Shown one piece after another: positions 1 to 7,728 of a stretch of 44,808 bases of DNA (the stretch's first letter is position 1; every line of letters begins with the position of its first letter). This stretch comes from Streptomyces sp. I05A-00742 (GTDB taxonomy: Bacteria > Actinomycetota > Actinomycetes > Streptomycetales > Streptomycetaceae): contig NZ_JABETO010000046.1 of the NCBI RefSeq assembly GCF_013055795.1, positions 1 to 44,808 of the forward strand, given 5' to 3'. The translations under genes and the position numbers were made by a program. Under the pieces are notes generated by a model. The model saw nothing but the letters and a program-made list of their open reading frames with translations, was not told the origin of the DNA and did not search any database.

Positions 1-1101
1 CCCGACGCCGCGCTCGGCACCCCGCTCGCGGCCGGCGGCGGGGACGCGCACCGGCCCTGGGCGCCGCCCGTCGAGGCCGCCCCCGGGCTGTGGGCCGCCC
101 GCGTCGCCACCGGCGAGCACTTCACCGCCCTGGCGAGCGACCTCCAGGAACGCGGCGCCGCCCTCTTCGACCTGCTCGGCGCGGCTCCCCTCGACCCCGA
201 GGAGTTCACCGAACCCCCCGGCGCCGAACCCCTCGCCGTCCTCGCCGCCCTGCGCGCCGCGCACCGCGACGACGACGGGTGGGACCTGCTCGTCGTCGAC
301 ATGCCCCCCGGGCACGAGACCGTCCGCCTGCTCGCCCTGCCCGGACAGCTCCGCCGCTATCTGCGCCGGCTGCTGCCGCCCGAGCGACAGGCCGCCCGCG
401 CCCTGCGCCCGGTGCTCGCCCAGCTCGCCGGGGTGCCCATGCCCGCCCAGCGCCTCTACGAGCTCGCCGGGCGCTGGGACGCCGAACTCGCCGCCGTCCA
501 GGACGTGCTCGACGCCCCGGACACCACCGTCCGGCTGGTCGCCGAACCCGGCCCGCTCGCCGGGGACGCCCTGCGCGGCGTCCGCGCGGGGCTCGCCCTC
601 CACGGCTGCCGCGTCGACGCGGTCGTGGCCAACCGGATGCTGCCCGACAGCGCGGACCCCTGGCTCGCCGCCCGGACCGCCGCCCAGCGCACCGCCCACA
701 AGGACCTGACCGTGGAGTACGAGGGCGACGGCGTCCCCGTCCACGAGCTGCCGCACCTCGGCCGCGACCCGCGGGGCACCGCAGACCTCGCCGAGCTGGC
801 CGCCGCCACCGGCCCCGAGCCGGAGCCCGTGGCCCTCCCGGACCCGCTCGCCGCCGTCGAGGACCGGCTGGCCACCGACAACCTGCTCGTCTGGCGGCTG
901 CCGCTGCCCGGCGCCGAGCGCGACCGGATCGGCCTGGTCCGGCGCGGCGACGAACTCATCGTCGCCGTCGGCCCGTTCCGCCGCGCCCTGCCACTGCCGT
1001 CCGCCCTGCGCCGCTGCACGGTCGCCGGGGCCGGGCTGCGCGACGGAGCGCTCTGCGTACGCTTCGTGCCCGACCCCGGCCTCTGGCCCCGGACACCCTG
1101 A
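1..1101 (+). CDS. ArsA-like anion-transporting ATPase family protein, 5' end cut by the window
   Basis: The reading frame is open from base 1 with no start codon, so the N-terminus with the P-loop lies outside the window. The visible part, about 366 residues, contains DLLVVDMPPGHETVRLLALPG, which corresponds to the ArsA/GET3 segment following the deviant Walker region (D-x-P-x-GHT-x-R-LL). Later it reads DAVVANRMLP, as in the C-terminal half of actinobacterial ArsA paralogues. These are cytosolic ATPases of the SIMIBI class. Streptomyces carries paired copies whose substrate is not settled, so arsenite transport should not be assumed. The gene ends 79 bp before the DUF5304 gene and may be in an operon with it. 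The family call is fairly sure, the function is not. Confidence 0.75.
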   Translation, partial: PDAALGTPLAAGGGDAHRPWAPPVEAAPGLWAARVATGEHFTALASDLQERGAALFDLLGAAPLDPEEFTEPPGAEPLAVLAALRAAHRDDDGWDLLVVDMPPGHETVRLLALPGQLRRYLRRLLPPERQAARALRPVLAQLAGVPMPAQRLYELAGRWDAELAAVQDVLDAPDTTVRLVAEPGPLAGDALRGVRAGLALHGCRVDAVVANRMLPDSADPWLAARTAAQRTAHKDLTVEYEGDGVPVHELPHLGRDPRGTADLAELAAATGPEPEPVALPDPLAAVEDRLATDNLLVWRLPLPGAERDRIGLVRRGDELIVAVGPFRRALPLPSALRRCTVAGAGLRDGALCVRFVPDPGLWPRTP

Positions 1102-1180
1102 CGGGGGCGTGCAGAGCCCTGAACGGCGGGGCCTCGTTCGGGTAACGTCGAAGGAAAGAGGCCAGCCCCAGGAGTCCGTC

Positions 1181-1666
1181 GTGAACGATGCCACCGAGCG
1201 CCCCGCCTCCCCGGCGGGCCCCGACCCCGACGCCTGGGAGAAGGCCTGCGCCGAGGACCTCGCCGCCGAGCGCGCCCGCAGGCGCGAGCGGGCCGGGCAG
1301 GACCCGGCCCCCGGCTCCGCCGCGGAGGAGCTGCGCAAGCTCGTCGAGGCGGTCGCCGACAAGGTCTCCTCCCTCCAGCTGCCGCTCGCCGGCGCCGCCG
1401 CCCAGGGGGCCGTGCAGCAGGTCGTCGAGCGCGCCAAGGCCGTCGTCGAGCCCGTCATCGAGCGCAATCCCGACGTGTTCGACCACCTCGCGTCGGCCGG
1501 CTCCGAGCTGCTCGCCGCGTACCGGGCCGCCGTCCGCGGCCAGGAGCAGCGGTGGACCCGGAGCGCGGCCGAGGACCGGCCGGCCGGCGGACGGGACGGC
1601 GGTGGCGACGGTGACGGCGGGGGAGAGGCCGCGGGCGGCGGTCCGGAGCGGATCGACCTCGACTGA
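1181..1666 (+). CDS. DUF5304 family protein
   Basis: This 161-residue protein has the DUF5304 pattern as I recall it: DAWEKACAEDLAAERARRR near the N-terminus, then SAAEELRKLVEAVADKVSSLQ, and VVEPVIERNPDVFDHLASAGSELLAAYR. The GTG start at 1181 is chosen because GGAG lies 6 nt upstream; the longer open frame from 1109 has no such site. The last 40 residues are a Gly/Asp-rich tail of low complexity. No membrane segment or signal peptide is visible. It lies between an ArsA-like gene and glucokinase on the same strand. Function is unknown. Confidence 0.72.
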   Translation: MNDATERPASPAGPDPDAWEKACAEDLAAERARRRERAGQDPAPGSAAEELRKLVEAVADKVSSLQLPLAGAAAQGAVQQVVERAKAVVEPVIERNPDVFDHLASAGSELLAAYRAAVRGQEQRWTRSAAEDRPAGGRDGGGDGDGGGEAAGGGPERIDLD

Positions 1667-1780
1667 GCCGGTCCCGGCCGGTCCCTCGGTGGTTCCTCGG
1701 CCGTATCGGGCGGGACCAGGGAACTCCCCGCCTCCGGTACGGTTGTCGCGGCGGGGTTCGAGCGAATGACTGAGGGACAC

Positions 1781-2722
1781 ATGGGACTCACCATCGGCGT
1801 CGATATCGGCGGCACGAAGATCGCGGCCGGCGTGGTCGACGAAGAGGGCTCGATCCTCGCGACATGCAAGGTGCCGACCCCCGACACCCCTGAGGGCGTC
1901 GTCGACGCCATCGCCGACGCGGTGCGCACCGTCAGCGCCGACCACGACGTCGAGGCCGTCGGCATCGGCGCGGCCGGCTACGTGGACGACAAGCGGGCCA
2001 CCGTCCTCTTCGCCCCCAACATCAACTGGCGGCACGAGGCGCTCAAGGACAAGGTCGAGCAGCGCGTCGGCCTCCCCGTCGTCGTCGAGAACGACGCCAA
2101 CGCCGCGGCCTGGGGCGAGTACCGCTTCGGCGCGGGACAGGGCCACGACGACGTCATCTGCATCACCCTGGGCACCGGCCTGGGCGGCGGCATCATCATC
2201 GGCAACAAGCTGCGCCGCGGCCACTTCGGCGTCGCCGCCGAGTTCGGCCACATCCGCGTCGTCCCCGACGGCCTGCTGTGCGGCTGCGGCAGCCAGGGCT
2301 GCTGGGAGCAGTACGCCTCCGGCCGCGCCCTCGTCCGCTACGCCCGCCAGCGCGCCCACGCCACCCCCGAGAACGCGCAGATCCTGCTCGGCCTCGGCGA
2401 CGGCACCCCCGAGGGCATCGAGGGCAAGCACATCAGCCTGGCCGCCCGTCAGGGCGACCTCGTGGCCGTCGACTCCTTCCGCGAGCTGGCCCGCTGGGTC
2501 GGCGCCGGCCTCGCCGACCTGGCCTCGCTGTTCGACCCGTCGGCGTTCATCGTCGGCGGCGGCCTCTCCGACGAGGGCGACCTGGTCCTCGACCCCATCC
2601 GCAAGTCCTTCCGCCGCTGGCTCGTCGGCGGCAAGTGGCGTCCGCACGCCCAGGTGCTGGCCGCGCAGCTGGGCGGCAAGGCCGGTCTGGTGGGGGCCGC
2701 GGACCTGGCCCGTCAGGGCTGA
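1781..2722 (+). CDS. glkA: ROK-family glucokinase
   Basis: This cytosolic enzyme phosphorylates glucose with ATP and, in Streptomyces, GlkA also takes part in glucose repression. The protein is 313 residues. It opens with the phosphate-binding motif VDIGGTKIAAGV, has ENDANAAAWGEY with the catalytic Asp, and GTGLGGGIII. The ROK zinc-binding signature CGCGSQGCWEQYASG (residues about 165-180) is present with three Cys and an upstream His in EFGHI. The sequence matches, from memory, S. coelicolor GlkA almost throughout. ATG 1781 is preferred over in-frame ATG 1766 because GAGGG lies 5-6 nt upstream and the family starts at MGLTIGVDIGG. It appears monocistronic, with 79 bp to the next gene. Confidence 0.93.
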   Translation: MGLTIGVDIGGTKIAAGVVDEEGSILATCKVPTPDTPEGVVDAIADAVRTVSADHDVEAVGIGAAGYVDDKRATVLFAPNINWRHEALKDKVEQRVGLPVVVENDANAAAWGEYRFGAGQGHDDVICITLGTGLGGGIIIGNKLRRGHFGVAAEFGHIRVVPDGLLCGCGSQGCWEQYASGRALVRYARQRAHATPENAQILLGLGDGTPEGIEGKHISLAARQGDLVAVDSFRELARWVGAGLADLASLFDPSAFIVGGGLSDEGDLVLDPIRKSFRRWLVGGKWRPHAQVLAAQLGGKAGLVGAADLARQG

Positions 2723-2801
2723 CGGTAGGGTCCGCAGAGCTTGATCATCTGAGGGACGGATCGGACGGATCCACTTCCACTTCGGCTTCAGCGGAGGGCT
2801 C

Positions 2802-3554
2802 ATGCTCGCGGACCTGCCGGAATCCTCGACCGACGCGGACTCCTCCGTGGTCCGTGTGCTCAGCTACAACATCCGCTCCATGCGCGACGACGTGGGGGCG
2901 CTCGCCCGGGTGATCCGGGCCTGCGCCCCCGACGTCGTCTGCGTCCAGGAAGCACCCCGCTTCTTCCGCTGGCGCAAAGCCGTCGCCCGGCTCGCCCGGG
3001 CCTCCGGTCTCACCTACGTCACCGGCGGCGCCACCGCCTCCGGCCCGATGATCCTCTCCACCCTCCGCCCCCATGTGGAGCGCACCGAGGACATCCTGCT
3101 GCCCCGCACCCCCGGTCTCCACCAGCGCGGTCTCGCCACCGCCGTCCTGCGCTTCGGGCGGGCCCGGCTGGGGGTGATCAGCTGCCACCTCAGCATCCGG
3201 GACGAGGAGCGGTACGCCCAGGGTCGGCTGCTCCTCGGGCGGCTGGCGGCGCTCGGTGTTCCGTACGGCGTGGTCGCCGGGGACCTCAACGACCGGCCGT
3301 CGGGGCGGACGTTCGGGTTGCTGGCGGGGGAGTTGCAGGATGGGTGGGCCGTGAAGGGGTGGGGGCGGGAGCATACGACGCGGCTCGGGGATCCTTTGCA
3401 GCGGATCGATGCGGTGTTTGCTACGCCTGGGGTTGAGGTTTTGGGGTGTGGGGTGCCGATGGGGTTGGCCGGGGTGAGTGAGGCGGATCTTCGCGCGGCG
3501 ACGGATCATTTGCCGGTACTGGCGGCGTTGCGGGTGCCGGCGGAGCCGGCGTAG
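2802..3554 (+). CDS. Endonuclease/exonuclease/phosphatase (EEP) family hydrolase
   Basis: The 250-residue protein has the EEP fold motifs in order: RVLSYNIR (Asn), VCVQEA (metal-binding Glu), SCHLS (His), VVAGDLNDRPSG (Asp and Asn) and ATDHLPVLA (Asp-His). Family members are metal-dependent phosphodiesterases acting on nucleic acids, sphingomyelin or inositol phosphates; the substrate cannot be read from this sequence. No signal peptide is visible, so it is probably cytosolic. GGAGG lies 4 nt before the ATG. From about base 3290 to the stop the codons change from C-ending to G/T-ending, with repeated TTG leucine codons, although the protein motifs remain intact to the end. It converges on the anti-sigma-like gene across repeat copy 1. 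Confidence 0.82.
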   Translation: MLADLPESSTDADSSVVRVLSYNIRSMRDDVGALARVIRACAPDVVCVQEAPRFFRWRKAVARLARASGLTYVTGGATASGPMILSTLRPHVERTEDILLPRTPGLHQRGLATAVLRFGRARLGVISCHLSIRDEERYAQGRLLLGRLAALGVPYGVVAGDLNDRPSGRTFGLLAGELQDGWAVKGWGREHTTRLGDPLQRIDAVFATPGVEVLGCGVPMGLAGVSEADLRAATDHLPVLAALRVPAEPA

Positions 3555-3573
3555 GGGTGCCCCGGTCCCTCCC

Positions 3574-3697
3574 TTTCACCGTTTCTTGCGGGGGCAAGCC
3601 CCCGCGCCCCCGAGCGCGCCTGCGGCGCGCGTCCTCAATCGCCGGACGGGCTGAAATCAGCCCGTCCGGCGATTGAGGACAAGCGGCGGAGCCGCTT
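3574..3697. repeat. Composite intergenic hairpin repeat, copy 1 (convergent gene end)
   Basis: Four adjacent inverted repeats are visible. (1) GCGGGGGC/GCCCCCGC at 3588-3605. (2) GCGCGCC/GGCGCGC at 3614-3630. (3) A perfect 24-bp-arm hairpin with a 2-nt loop at 3631-3680, whose right arm includes CAGCCCGTCCGGCGATTGAG. (4) AAGCGGC/GCCGCTT at 3681-3697. A TTTCACCGTTT motif marks the left edge. The same modules recur near 10.8, 16.3, 19.35 and 37.25 kb. A bidirectional terminator between the converging genes is the simplest role; it is inferred from position and structure. Confidence 0.85.
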
Positions 3698-3724
3698 TCA
3701 CGAGGTCCGGGGCTCACCCGCCCG

Positions 3725-4684
3725 TCAGGGCCGCTGCTTCGCCTTGTCCGTGACCGCGTAGTCGTCCAGGTACGACCCCACGACGCACCGCTGACCCTTC
3801 CACTCCCTGCAATCACCCAGGTACGCATACGTCTTCTCGTCGAAGACGAAGGTCACCCCCGGCGTCCGCAGGTCGTTCGCCCCGGCGAAGAAGACGCCGA
3901 CACCACGACGCCCCTCGATGTCCTCGACGCCGCGCGTCGCCTTCACGCCCGGGATCGTCGCCATGGCGCGGTAGGCGGCGGGCCGCAGGCCGTCGGGGAG
4001 GACCTGGACGTTGCGGAGGAGTCGGGCGAGGTTGTCGAAGAGCATCCGCCGGCCCTCGGGGGTGGATTCCTCTCCCTCGTCGTAGGGGGCGGCCTTGCGG
4101 ACGGCGGCCAGCAGGGCGGCGGGGTCGCGGGGCAGCTTCTCCAGGGCGGCCCAGTCGTGGACGGGCCACTGGGTCTGGCCGGGCTTCAGGGGCTCGGCCT
4201 CGTGCGGCTTCTCGCCGGTCTCGGAGACCCAGGAGGAGTTCGTGTAGGGATCGGCCGCGTGCCAGGACTCGGCGACGTACCGCTTGCCCGAGCCCTCCGC
4301 GACGCCGATGGTCCGGGTGTAGATGTACTGGTCCTTGCGCGGGGCGAGACGCTTCGCGCCGGTCTTCTCCCGGGCGGCGGCCCGGTCGAGGACCGTGCTC
4401 GCGCTCATGTAGTCCAGCCGTTCCGGCGCCGGTGCGCCCGGCGGGCGTCCCTCGCCGTCCGACGTCACCAGCAGCGTCGCCGTGACGGCCGCCGCCACCG
4501 CCCCCGCCAGGGCGATCCGGGGGACGAGCCGGCCGCGCCGCGGGAGGCGGACGGGCCGGGCCGTCGACTCGTTCATCACGGCGAACAGGCGGACGCGCAC
4601 CCGGTGCCGGGCCTCGTCGGTGAGGGGGGCCGCGGCCGCGTCCCAGGAGCGGAGTTCGCGGAGATCGGGGTCGAGTTCACGCAT
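3725..4684 (-). CDS. CU044_5270-type membrane-anchored protein, probable partner of the ECF sigma factor
   Basis: The protein has 319 residues: a cytosolic N-terminus of about 50 residues (RELRSWDAAAAPLTDEARHRVRVRLF), one membrane segment at about 53-75 (IALAGAVAAAVTATLLV), and an extracytoplasmic domain with YIYTRTIGVAEGSGKRYVAESWHA. This matches the CU044_5270 family that accompanies ECF sigma factors in actinomycetes. The start codon overlaps the 3' end of the sigma gene by 8 nt, so translation is probably coupled. I infer an anti-sigma role from topology and coupling. No zinc-binding HxxxCxxC motif is present, so it is not a ZAS-type anti-sigma factor. Confidence 0.72.
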   Translation of the reverse strand: MRELDPDLRELRSWDAAAAPLTDEARHRVRVRLFAVMNESTARPVRLPRRGRLVPRIALAGAVAAAVTATLLVTSDGEGRPPGAPAPERLDYMSASTVLDRAAAREKTGAKRLAPRKDQYIYTRTIGVAEGSGKRYVAESWHAADPYTNSSWVSETGEKPHEAEPLKPGQTQWPVHDWAALEKLPRDPAALLAAVRKAAPYDEGEESTPEGRRMLFDNLARLLRNVQVLPDGLRPAAYRAMATIPGVKATRGVEDIEGRRGVGVFFAGANDLRTPGVTFVFDEKTYAYLGDCREWKGQRCVVGSYLDDYAVTDKAKQRP

Positions 4685-5294
4685 GGGTCTCTGCCTCTCG
4701 GAAAGCTGTGGGGTCGATACCGCCCAGCGCCGCGCGCAGGGTCTTGCGGGCCCGGTGCAGCCGTGACCGGACCGTGCCGACGGGGATGTCCAGGGCCCGC
4801 GCGGCCTCCTCGTAGGCGAGGTCGCCCCAGGCCACCAGCAGCAGCACGTCGCGGTGGCGGGGCGAGAGCCGGGCCAGGGCGGCGGCCAGTTCCCGGCGGA
4901 CGCCCTGGGCGCCGGCCCGGGCCACCGCGCGGTCGGCCGGGCCCTCGTCGTGGCCGACGTCGGCGGGGAGCGCGGCGAGCGCCTTGAAGCGGCGGGCCTC
5001 GGAACGGCGGTGCCGGTGGATCAGGTTGGTCGCGATGCCGAAGAGCCACGGGCGGGCGCTGTCCTGCCCGGTGTCGTAGCGGTGGCGCAGGCGGAAGGCG
5101 GTGGTGAAGGTCTCCGCCATGACGTCCTCCGCCGCCTCGGGACCCAGCCTGCGGGCCGCGTAGCGGTGGACGGAGTCGGCGTGGCGGTCGAAGAGCGCGG
5201 CGAAGGCCTCGGGGTCGTCCTGGGACCGTGCGATCACCGTGGCGTCGGAATCCTCCTTCGGTGGTGAGCTTCTGACGCCTGGTACGACGGTCAT
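4677..5294 (-). CDS. ECF-type RNA polymerase sigma factor
   Basis: This 205-residue sigma-70 family protein has only regions 2 and 4. Region 2 runs from DPEAFAALFDRHADSVHRYAARRLG through DVMAETFTTAFRLRHRYD to RPWLFGIATNLIHRHRRSE. Region 4 contains ALARLSPRHRDVLLLVAWGDLAYEEAARALDIPVGTVRSRLHRARK, a helix-turn-helix that would read the -35 element. ATG 5294 is chosen over 5309 because GAGGAG lies about 5 nt upstream. The downstream coupled gene encodes a membrane protein that probably controls it. Autoregulation is usual for ECF factors but I could not identify the promoter with confidence. Confidence 0.9.
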   Translation of the reverse strand: MTVVPGVRSSPPKEDSDATVIARSQDDPEAFAALFDRHADSVHRYAARRLGPEAAEDVMAETFTTAFRLRHRYDTGQDSARPWLFGIATNLIHRHRRSEARRFKALAALPADVGHDEGPADRAVARAGAQGVRRELAAALARLSPRHRDVLLLVAWGDLAYEEAARALDIPVGTVRSRLHRARKTLRAALGGIDPTAFREAETHA

Positions 5295-5397
5295 CGGGGC
5301 TCCTCTCATCCGTGCGAACGCCGTGAAGGCTCGGGCTTTTCACCCGTCCTTCGCCGCTCGCCGGATCCGGGTTCCCTTCTCGCCCCGGACGCGCGGA

Positions 5398-5424
5398 AGC
5401 CCGTCCGGAAGGTCCGGACGGGCT
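5398..5424 (-). terminator. Hairpin terminator after the membrane-protein gene
   Basis: A perfect 12-bp stem (AGCCCGTCCGGA/TCCGGACGGGCT) with an AGG loop lies 30 bp beyond the stop codon of the minus-strand gene ending at 5455. There is no U-tract, as is common in streptomycetes. The arm shares AGCCCGTCCGG with the core of the dispersed repeat family. Confidence 0.7.
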
Positions 5425-5454
5425 CCTGTGCGAGGTACGCGAGGGGGACGGGGG

Positions 5455-6000
5455 TCAGACGACCGCGCCGCGCCCCGGATCGTCGTCGTCCTCGTCGTCG
5501 TCCCGCATCCGCAGGACGAGGGTGGCGAAGCCGCCGAGGAAGCCGCCGATGCCCAGGGTGGTGATCCACCAGGTCAGTTCCTGCCGCAGCAGCACCATGA
5601 CGAGGAGCAGCAGCGGGCCGCCGAGCACCGCGATCCAGGCGAAGCGGGAGGTGACGTCGCCGGCCGGCAGCGGCGGGGGCTCGGGCGGGACGAAGTGCCC
5701 CTCGTCGTCGTCCTCGTCCGCGGGGTCGGGGAGGGGCGCGTCGCGCGGGCCGACGCCGGGGGCGTAGACGATGAAGCTGCCCGGACGGTCGGGCAGCGCG
5801 GGCGGGCGCGGGGTCTCGGGCGCCGGGGGCGCCTCGTCGGCCGGGGGCGCGGGGGCGCCGTCACCGCCCGTCGCGGGCCAGCGGCCCTTCTCCGGGTCGG
5901 GCTGCTCGCCGTAGGCCGCGACGAGTTCGGCCCAGGCCGCGTCCTCGTCGAGCGGGTCCCGGCTGTCGTCGCGGTCGTGGCCCGCGTCGCGCTCAGCCAC
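5455..6000 (-). CDS. Small membrane protein with an acidic, proline-rich N-terminus
   Basis: The 181-residue protein starts with a hydrophilic stretch rich in Asp, Glu and Pro (about 1-115), followed by two membrane segments (about 120-143, AWIAVLGGPLLLLVMVLL, and about 148-168, WWITTLGIGGFLGGFATLVL). It ends with an acidic tail, DDDEDDDDPGRGA. GTG 6000 is chosen because it overlaps the stop of the upstream esterase gene by 8 nt, giving a coupled pair, and the longer open frame is the shadow of the esterase. Streptomyces genomes carry a similar hypothetical protein next to this esterase. Function is unknown. Confidence 0.68.
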   Translation of the reverse strand: MAERDAGHDRDDSRDPLDEDAAWAELVAAYGEQPDPEKGRWPATGGDGAPAPPADEAPPAPETPRPPALPDRPGSFIVYAPGVGPRDAPLPDPADEDDDEGHFVPPEPPPLPAGDVTSRFAWIAVLGGPLLLLVMVLLRQELTWWITTLGIGGFLGGFATLVLRMRDDDEDDDDPGRGAVV

Positions 6001-6796
6001 GGGGGGCCGTCCCCTGTCGGGTGAGGCGGCCGATGAACGCGTGCGTGTCCTCGAAGACCGCCGGGGCGTCGTGGTCCAGGGTGGCCACGTGGTAACTGCG
6101 CTCCAGCAGTCGTTCGGTGACATCGCGCGAGGAGACCCGGGCCAGGATGCGGGTCGAGTCGGCGGGCGGGACGACATGGTCCTCGGGGCTGTGCATCAGC
6201 AGCAACGGCTGGGTGACCTGGGGCAGTTCGCGGTCCACGAGCTGGAGGAAGCGATGGAAGGAGTACGCGGCGTGCAGCGGAACCCGGTCGTAACCCACCT
6301 CCCGGCCGCCCGGCTTGGCGATGTCGCTGGCGATGCCGGCGGTCGTGGGGACCAGGTGGCGGAGGAGCGGCAGGGCCTTGACGCCGAGGCCGTGCATCCT
6401 GTTGGCCGGATTGACGACGGCGACGCCGGAGACCGCGTCCCCGTGCCGGGCCGCGAGCCGCAGGGCCAGCGCACCGCCCATCGACAGCCCGCAGACGAAG
6501 ACCTGCGCACAGCGCTCGCGCAGGGCCCACAGTTCGCGGTCCACCTCGGCGTACCAGTCCTGCCAGCCGGTGATCTGCATGTCCTGCCACCGGGTGCCGT
6601 GCCCCGGGAGCAGGGGGAGCGAGACGGTCAGCCCGCGCTCCGCGAGGTGGTCGGCCCAGGGCCGTACGGACTGCGGGGAACCGGTGAAGCCGTGGCAGAC
6701 GAGGACGCCGACCTCTCCGCCGTCATGGCGGAACGGCTCGGCGCCGGGGAGGAGCGGCACCGGGATCTCCGATCGATGGAGCGTGACCGCGGGCAC
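5993..6796 (-). CDS. Alpha/beta-hydrolase, carboxylesterase or monoacylglycerol-lipase type
   Basis: The 267-residue protein has the oxyanion segment CHGFTGSP, the nucleophile elbow GLSMGG (Ser105), the acid in HSPEDHVVP (Asp206) and the catalytic His in RSYHVATLD (His236). This order and spacing fit the Est30-like carboxylesterases that hydrolyse short-chain or monoacylglycerol esters. No signal peptide is visible. The chosen start is GTG 6796; a second GTG lies four codons further in (V-T-L-H) and neither has a strong Shine-Dalgarno site, so the start is uncertain. It is divergent from the acyltransferase gene and overlaps the next gene by 8 nt. The pairing with a PlsC homologue suggests lipid turnover, by inference only. 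Confidence 0.87.
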   Translation of the reverse strand: MPAVTLHRSEIPVPLLPGAEPFRHDGGEVGVLVCHGFTGSPQSVRPWADHLAERGLTVSLPLLPGHGTRWQDMQITGWQDWYAEVDRELWALRERCAQVFVCGLSMGGALALRLAARHGDAVSGVAVVNPANRMHGLGVKALPLLRHLVPTTAGIASDIAKPGGREVGYDRVPLHAAYSFHRFLQLVDRELPQVTQPLLLMHSPEDHVVPPADSTRILARVSSRDVTERLLERSYHVATLDHDAPAVFEDTHAFIGRLTRQGTAPRG

Positions 6797-6904
6797 GACG
6801 CGCGACGGCCGCGGAAGGACAGGGTCTGTCCCTCAGCCTACGCGGAGCGCCGCACGGCGGGTAGGCAGGTTAAGGTCTCCTCGTCACACACAGGAGGTTC
6901 TCGG

Positions 6905-7690
6905 TTGTTCTACGGCGCTATGAAGCTGTCCATCGGCGGGTCGCTGAAGCTTGCCTTCCGGCCGTGGGTGGAGGGTTTGGAGAACGTGCCCGCCGAGGGG
7001 CCCGCGATCCTCGCGAGCAACCACCTGTCGTTCTCGGACTCGTTCTTCCTCCCCGCGGTGCTCGATCGCAAGATCACGTTCATCGCGAAGCAGGAATACT
7101 TCACCTCCCCCGGGGTCAAGGGGAAGCTGACGGCCGCGTTCTTCAAGGGCGTCGGCCAGCTCCCGGTGGACCGCTCGGGCGCCCGCGGCGCGGGCGAGGC
7201 GGCCATCAAGAGCGGTATCGAGGTGCTGGAGCGCGGTGAGCTCTTCGGTATCTACCCCGAGGGCACCCGGTCCCCCGACGGCCGCCTCTACCGCGGCAAG
7301 CCGGGCGGTCTGGCCCGGGTGGCGCTGGCCACCGGGGCTCCGGTGATCCCCGTGGCGATGATCGACACCGAGAAGATCCAGCCGCCCGGCAAGGTCGTGC
7401 CCAAGCTGATGCGGCCCGGCATCCGGATCGGCAAGCCGCTGGACTTCAGCCGCTACCACGGCATGGACGGCGACCGCTTCATCCTGCGCTCGGTGACCGA
7501 CGAGGTCATGTACGAGATCATGAAGCTTTCCGGTCAGGAGTACGTGGACATCTACGCCACGGCGGCCAAGCGCCAGATCGCCGACGCGGCCAAGAAGAAG
7601 GCCGAGGAGGAGAAGGAGGCCGAGAAGGCCGCCAAGGCCTCAGGGCTCGACCAGCCGGAGAAGAAGAAGTGGCGCAAGGGCACTGAGTGA
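6905..7690 (+). CDS. 1-acylglycerol-3-phosphate O-acyltransferase (PlsC) family protein
   Basis: PlsC enzymes transfer an acyl chain to lysophosphatidate on the cytosolic face of the membrane. The four motifs are present: NHLSFSDS (NHx4D), GQLPVDRSGARG, YPEGTRSPDG and VIPVAMI. The C-terminus, from about residue 225, is a Lys/Glu/Ala-rich helix (KKKAEEEKEAEKAAKA) typical of actinobacterial paralogues. I chose TTG 6905 because AGGAGG ends 7 nt before it; the next ATG (6920) would have 22 nt of spacing. The protein is 261 residues. It is divergent from the esterase and is followed directly by the sensor kinase gene. The exact acyl acceptor is unproven. Confidence 0.86.
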   Translation: MFYGAMKLSIGGSLKLAFRPWVEGLENVPAEGPAILASNHLSFSDSFFLPAVLDRKITFIAKQEYFTSPGVKGKLTAAFFKGVGQLPVDRSGARGAGEAAIKSGIEVLERGELFGIYPEGTRSPDGRLYRGKPGGLARVALATGAPVIPVAMIDTEKIQPPGKVVPKLMRPGIRIGKPLDFSRYHGMDGDRFILRSVTDEVMYEIMKLSGQEYVDIYATAAKRQIADAAKKKAEEEKEAEKAAKASGLDQPEKKKWRKGTE

Positions 7691-7728
7691 CGCGCGTTCC
7701 GGCCGCGCGGGGGGGAAGGGCGGGGGGA

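Noticed and set aside
956..2803. Long minus-strand open frame (615 codons) opposite glkA
   Set aside because: It is the complement of real genes in a GC-rich genome: the third-position pattern fits the plus-strand genes, the product has no motif, and glkA fills the same DNA.
3250..3554. Frameshift or foreign sequence at the end of the EEP gene
   Set aside because: The codon shift is strong, but GDLN and DHLP motifs lie in the same frame within and after the shift, so the protein is continuous.
3574..3697. CRISPR array
   Set aside because: The repeats are hairpins dispersed singly over 34 kb, with no regularly spaced units or cas genes anywhere in the window.
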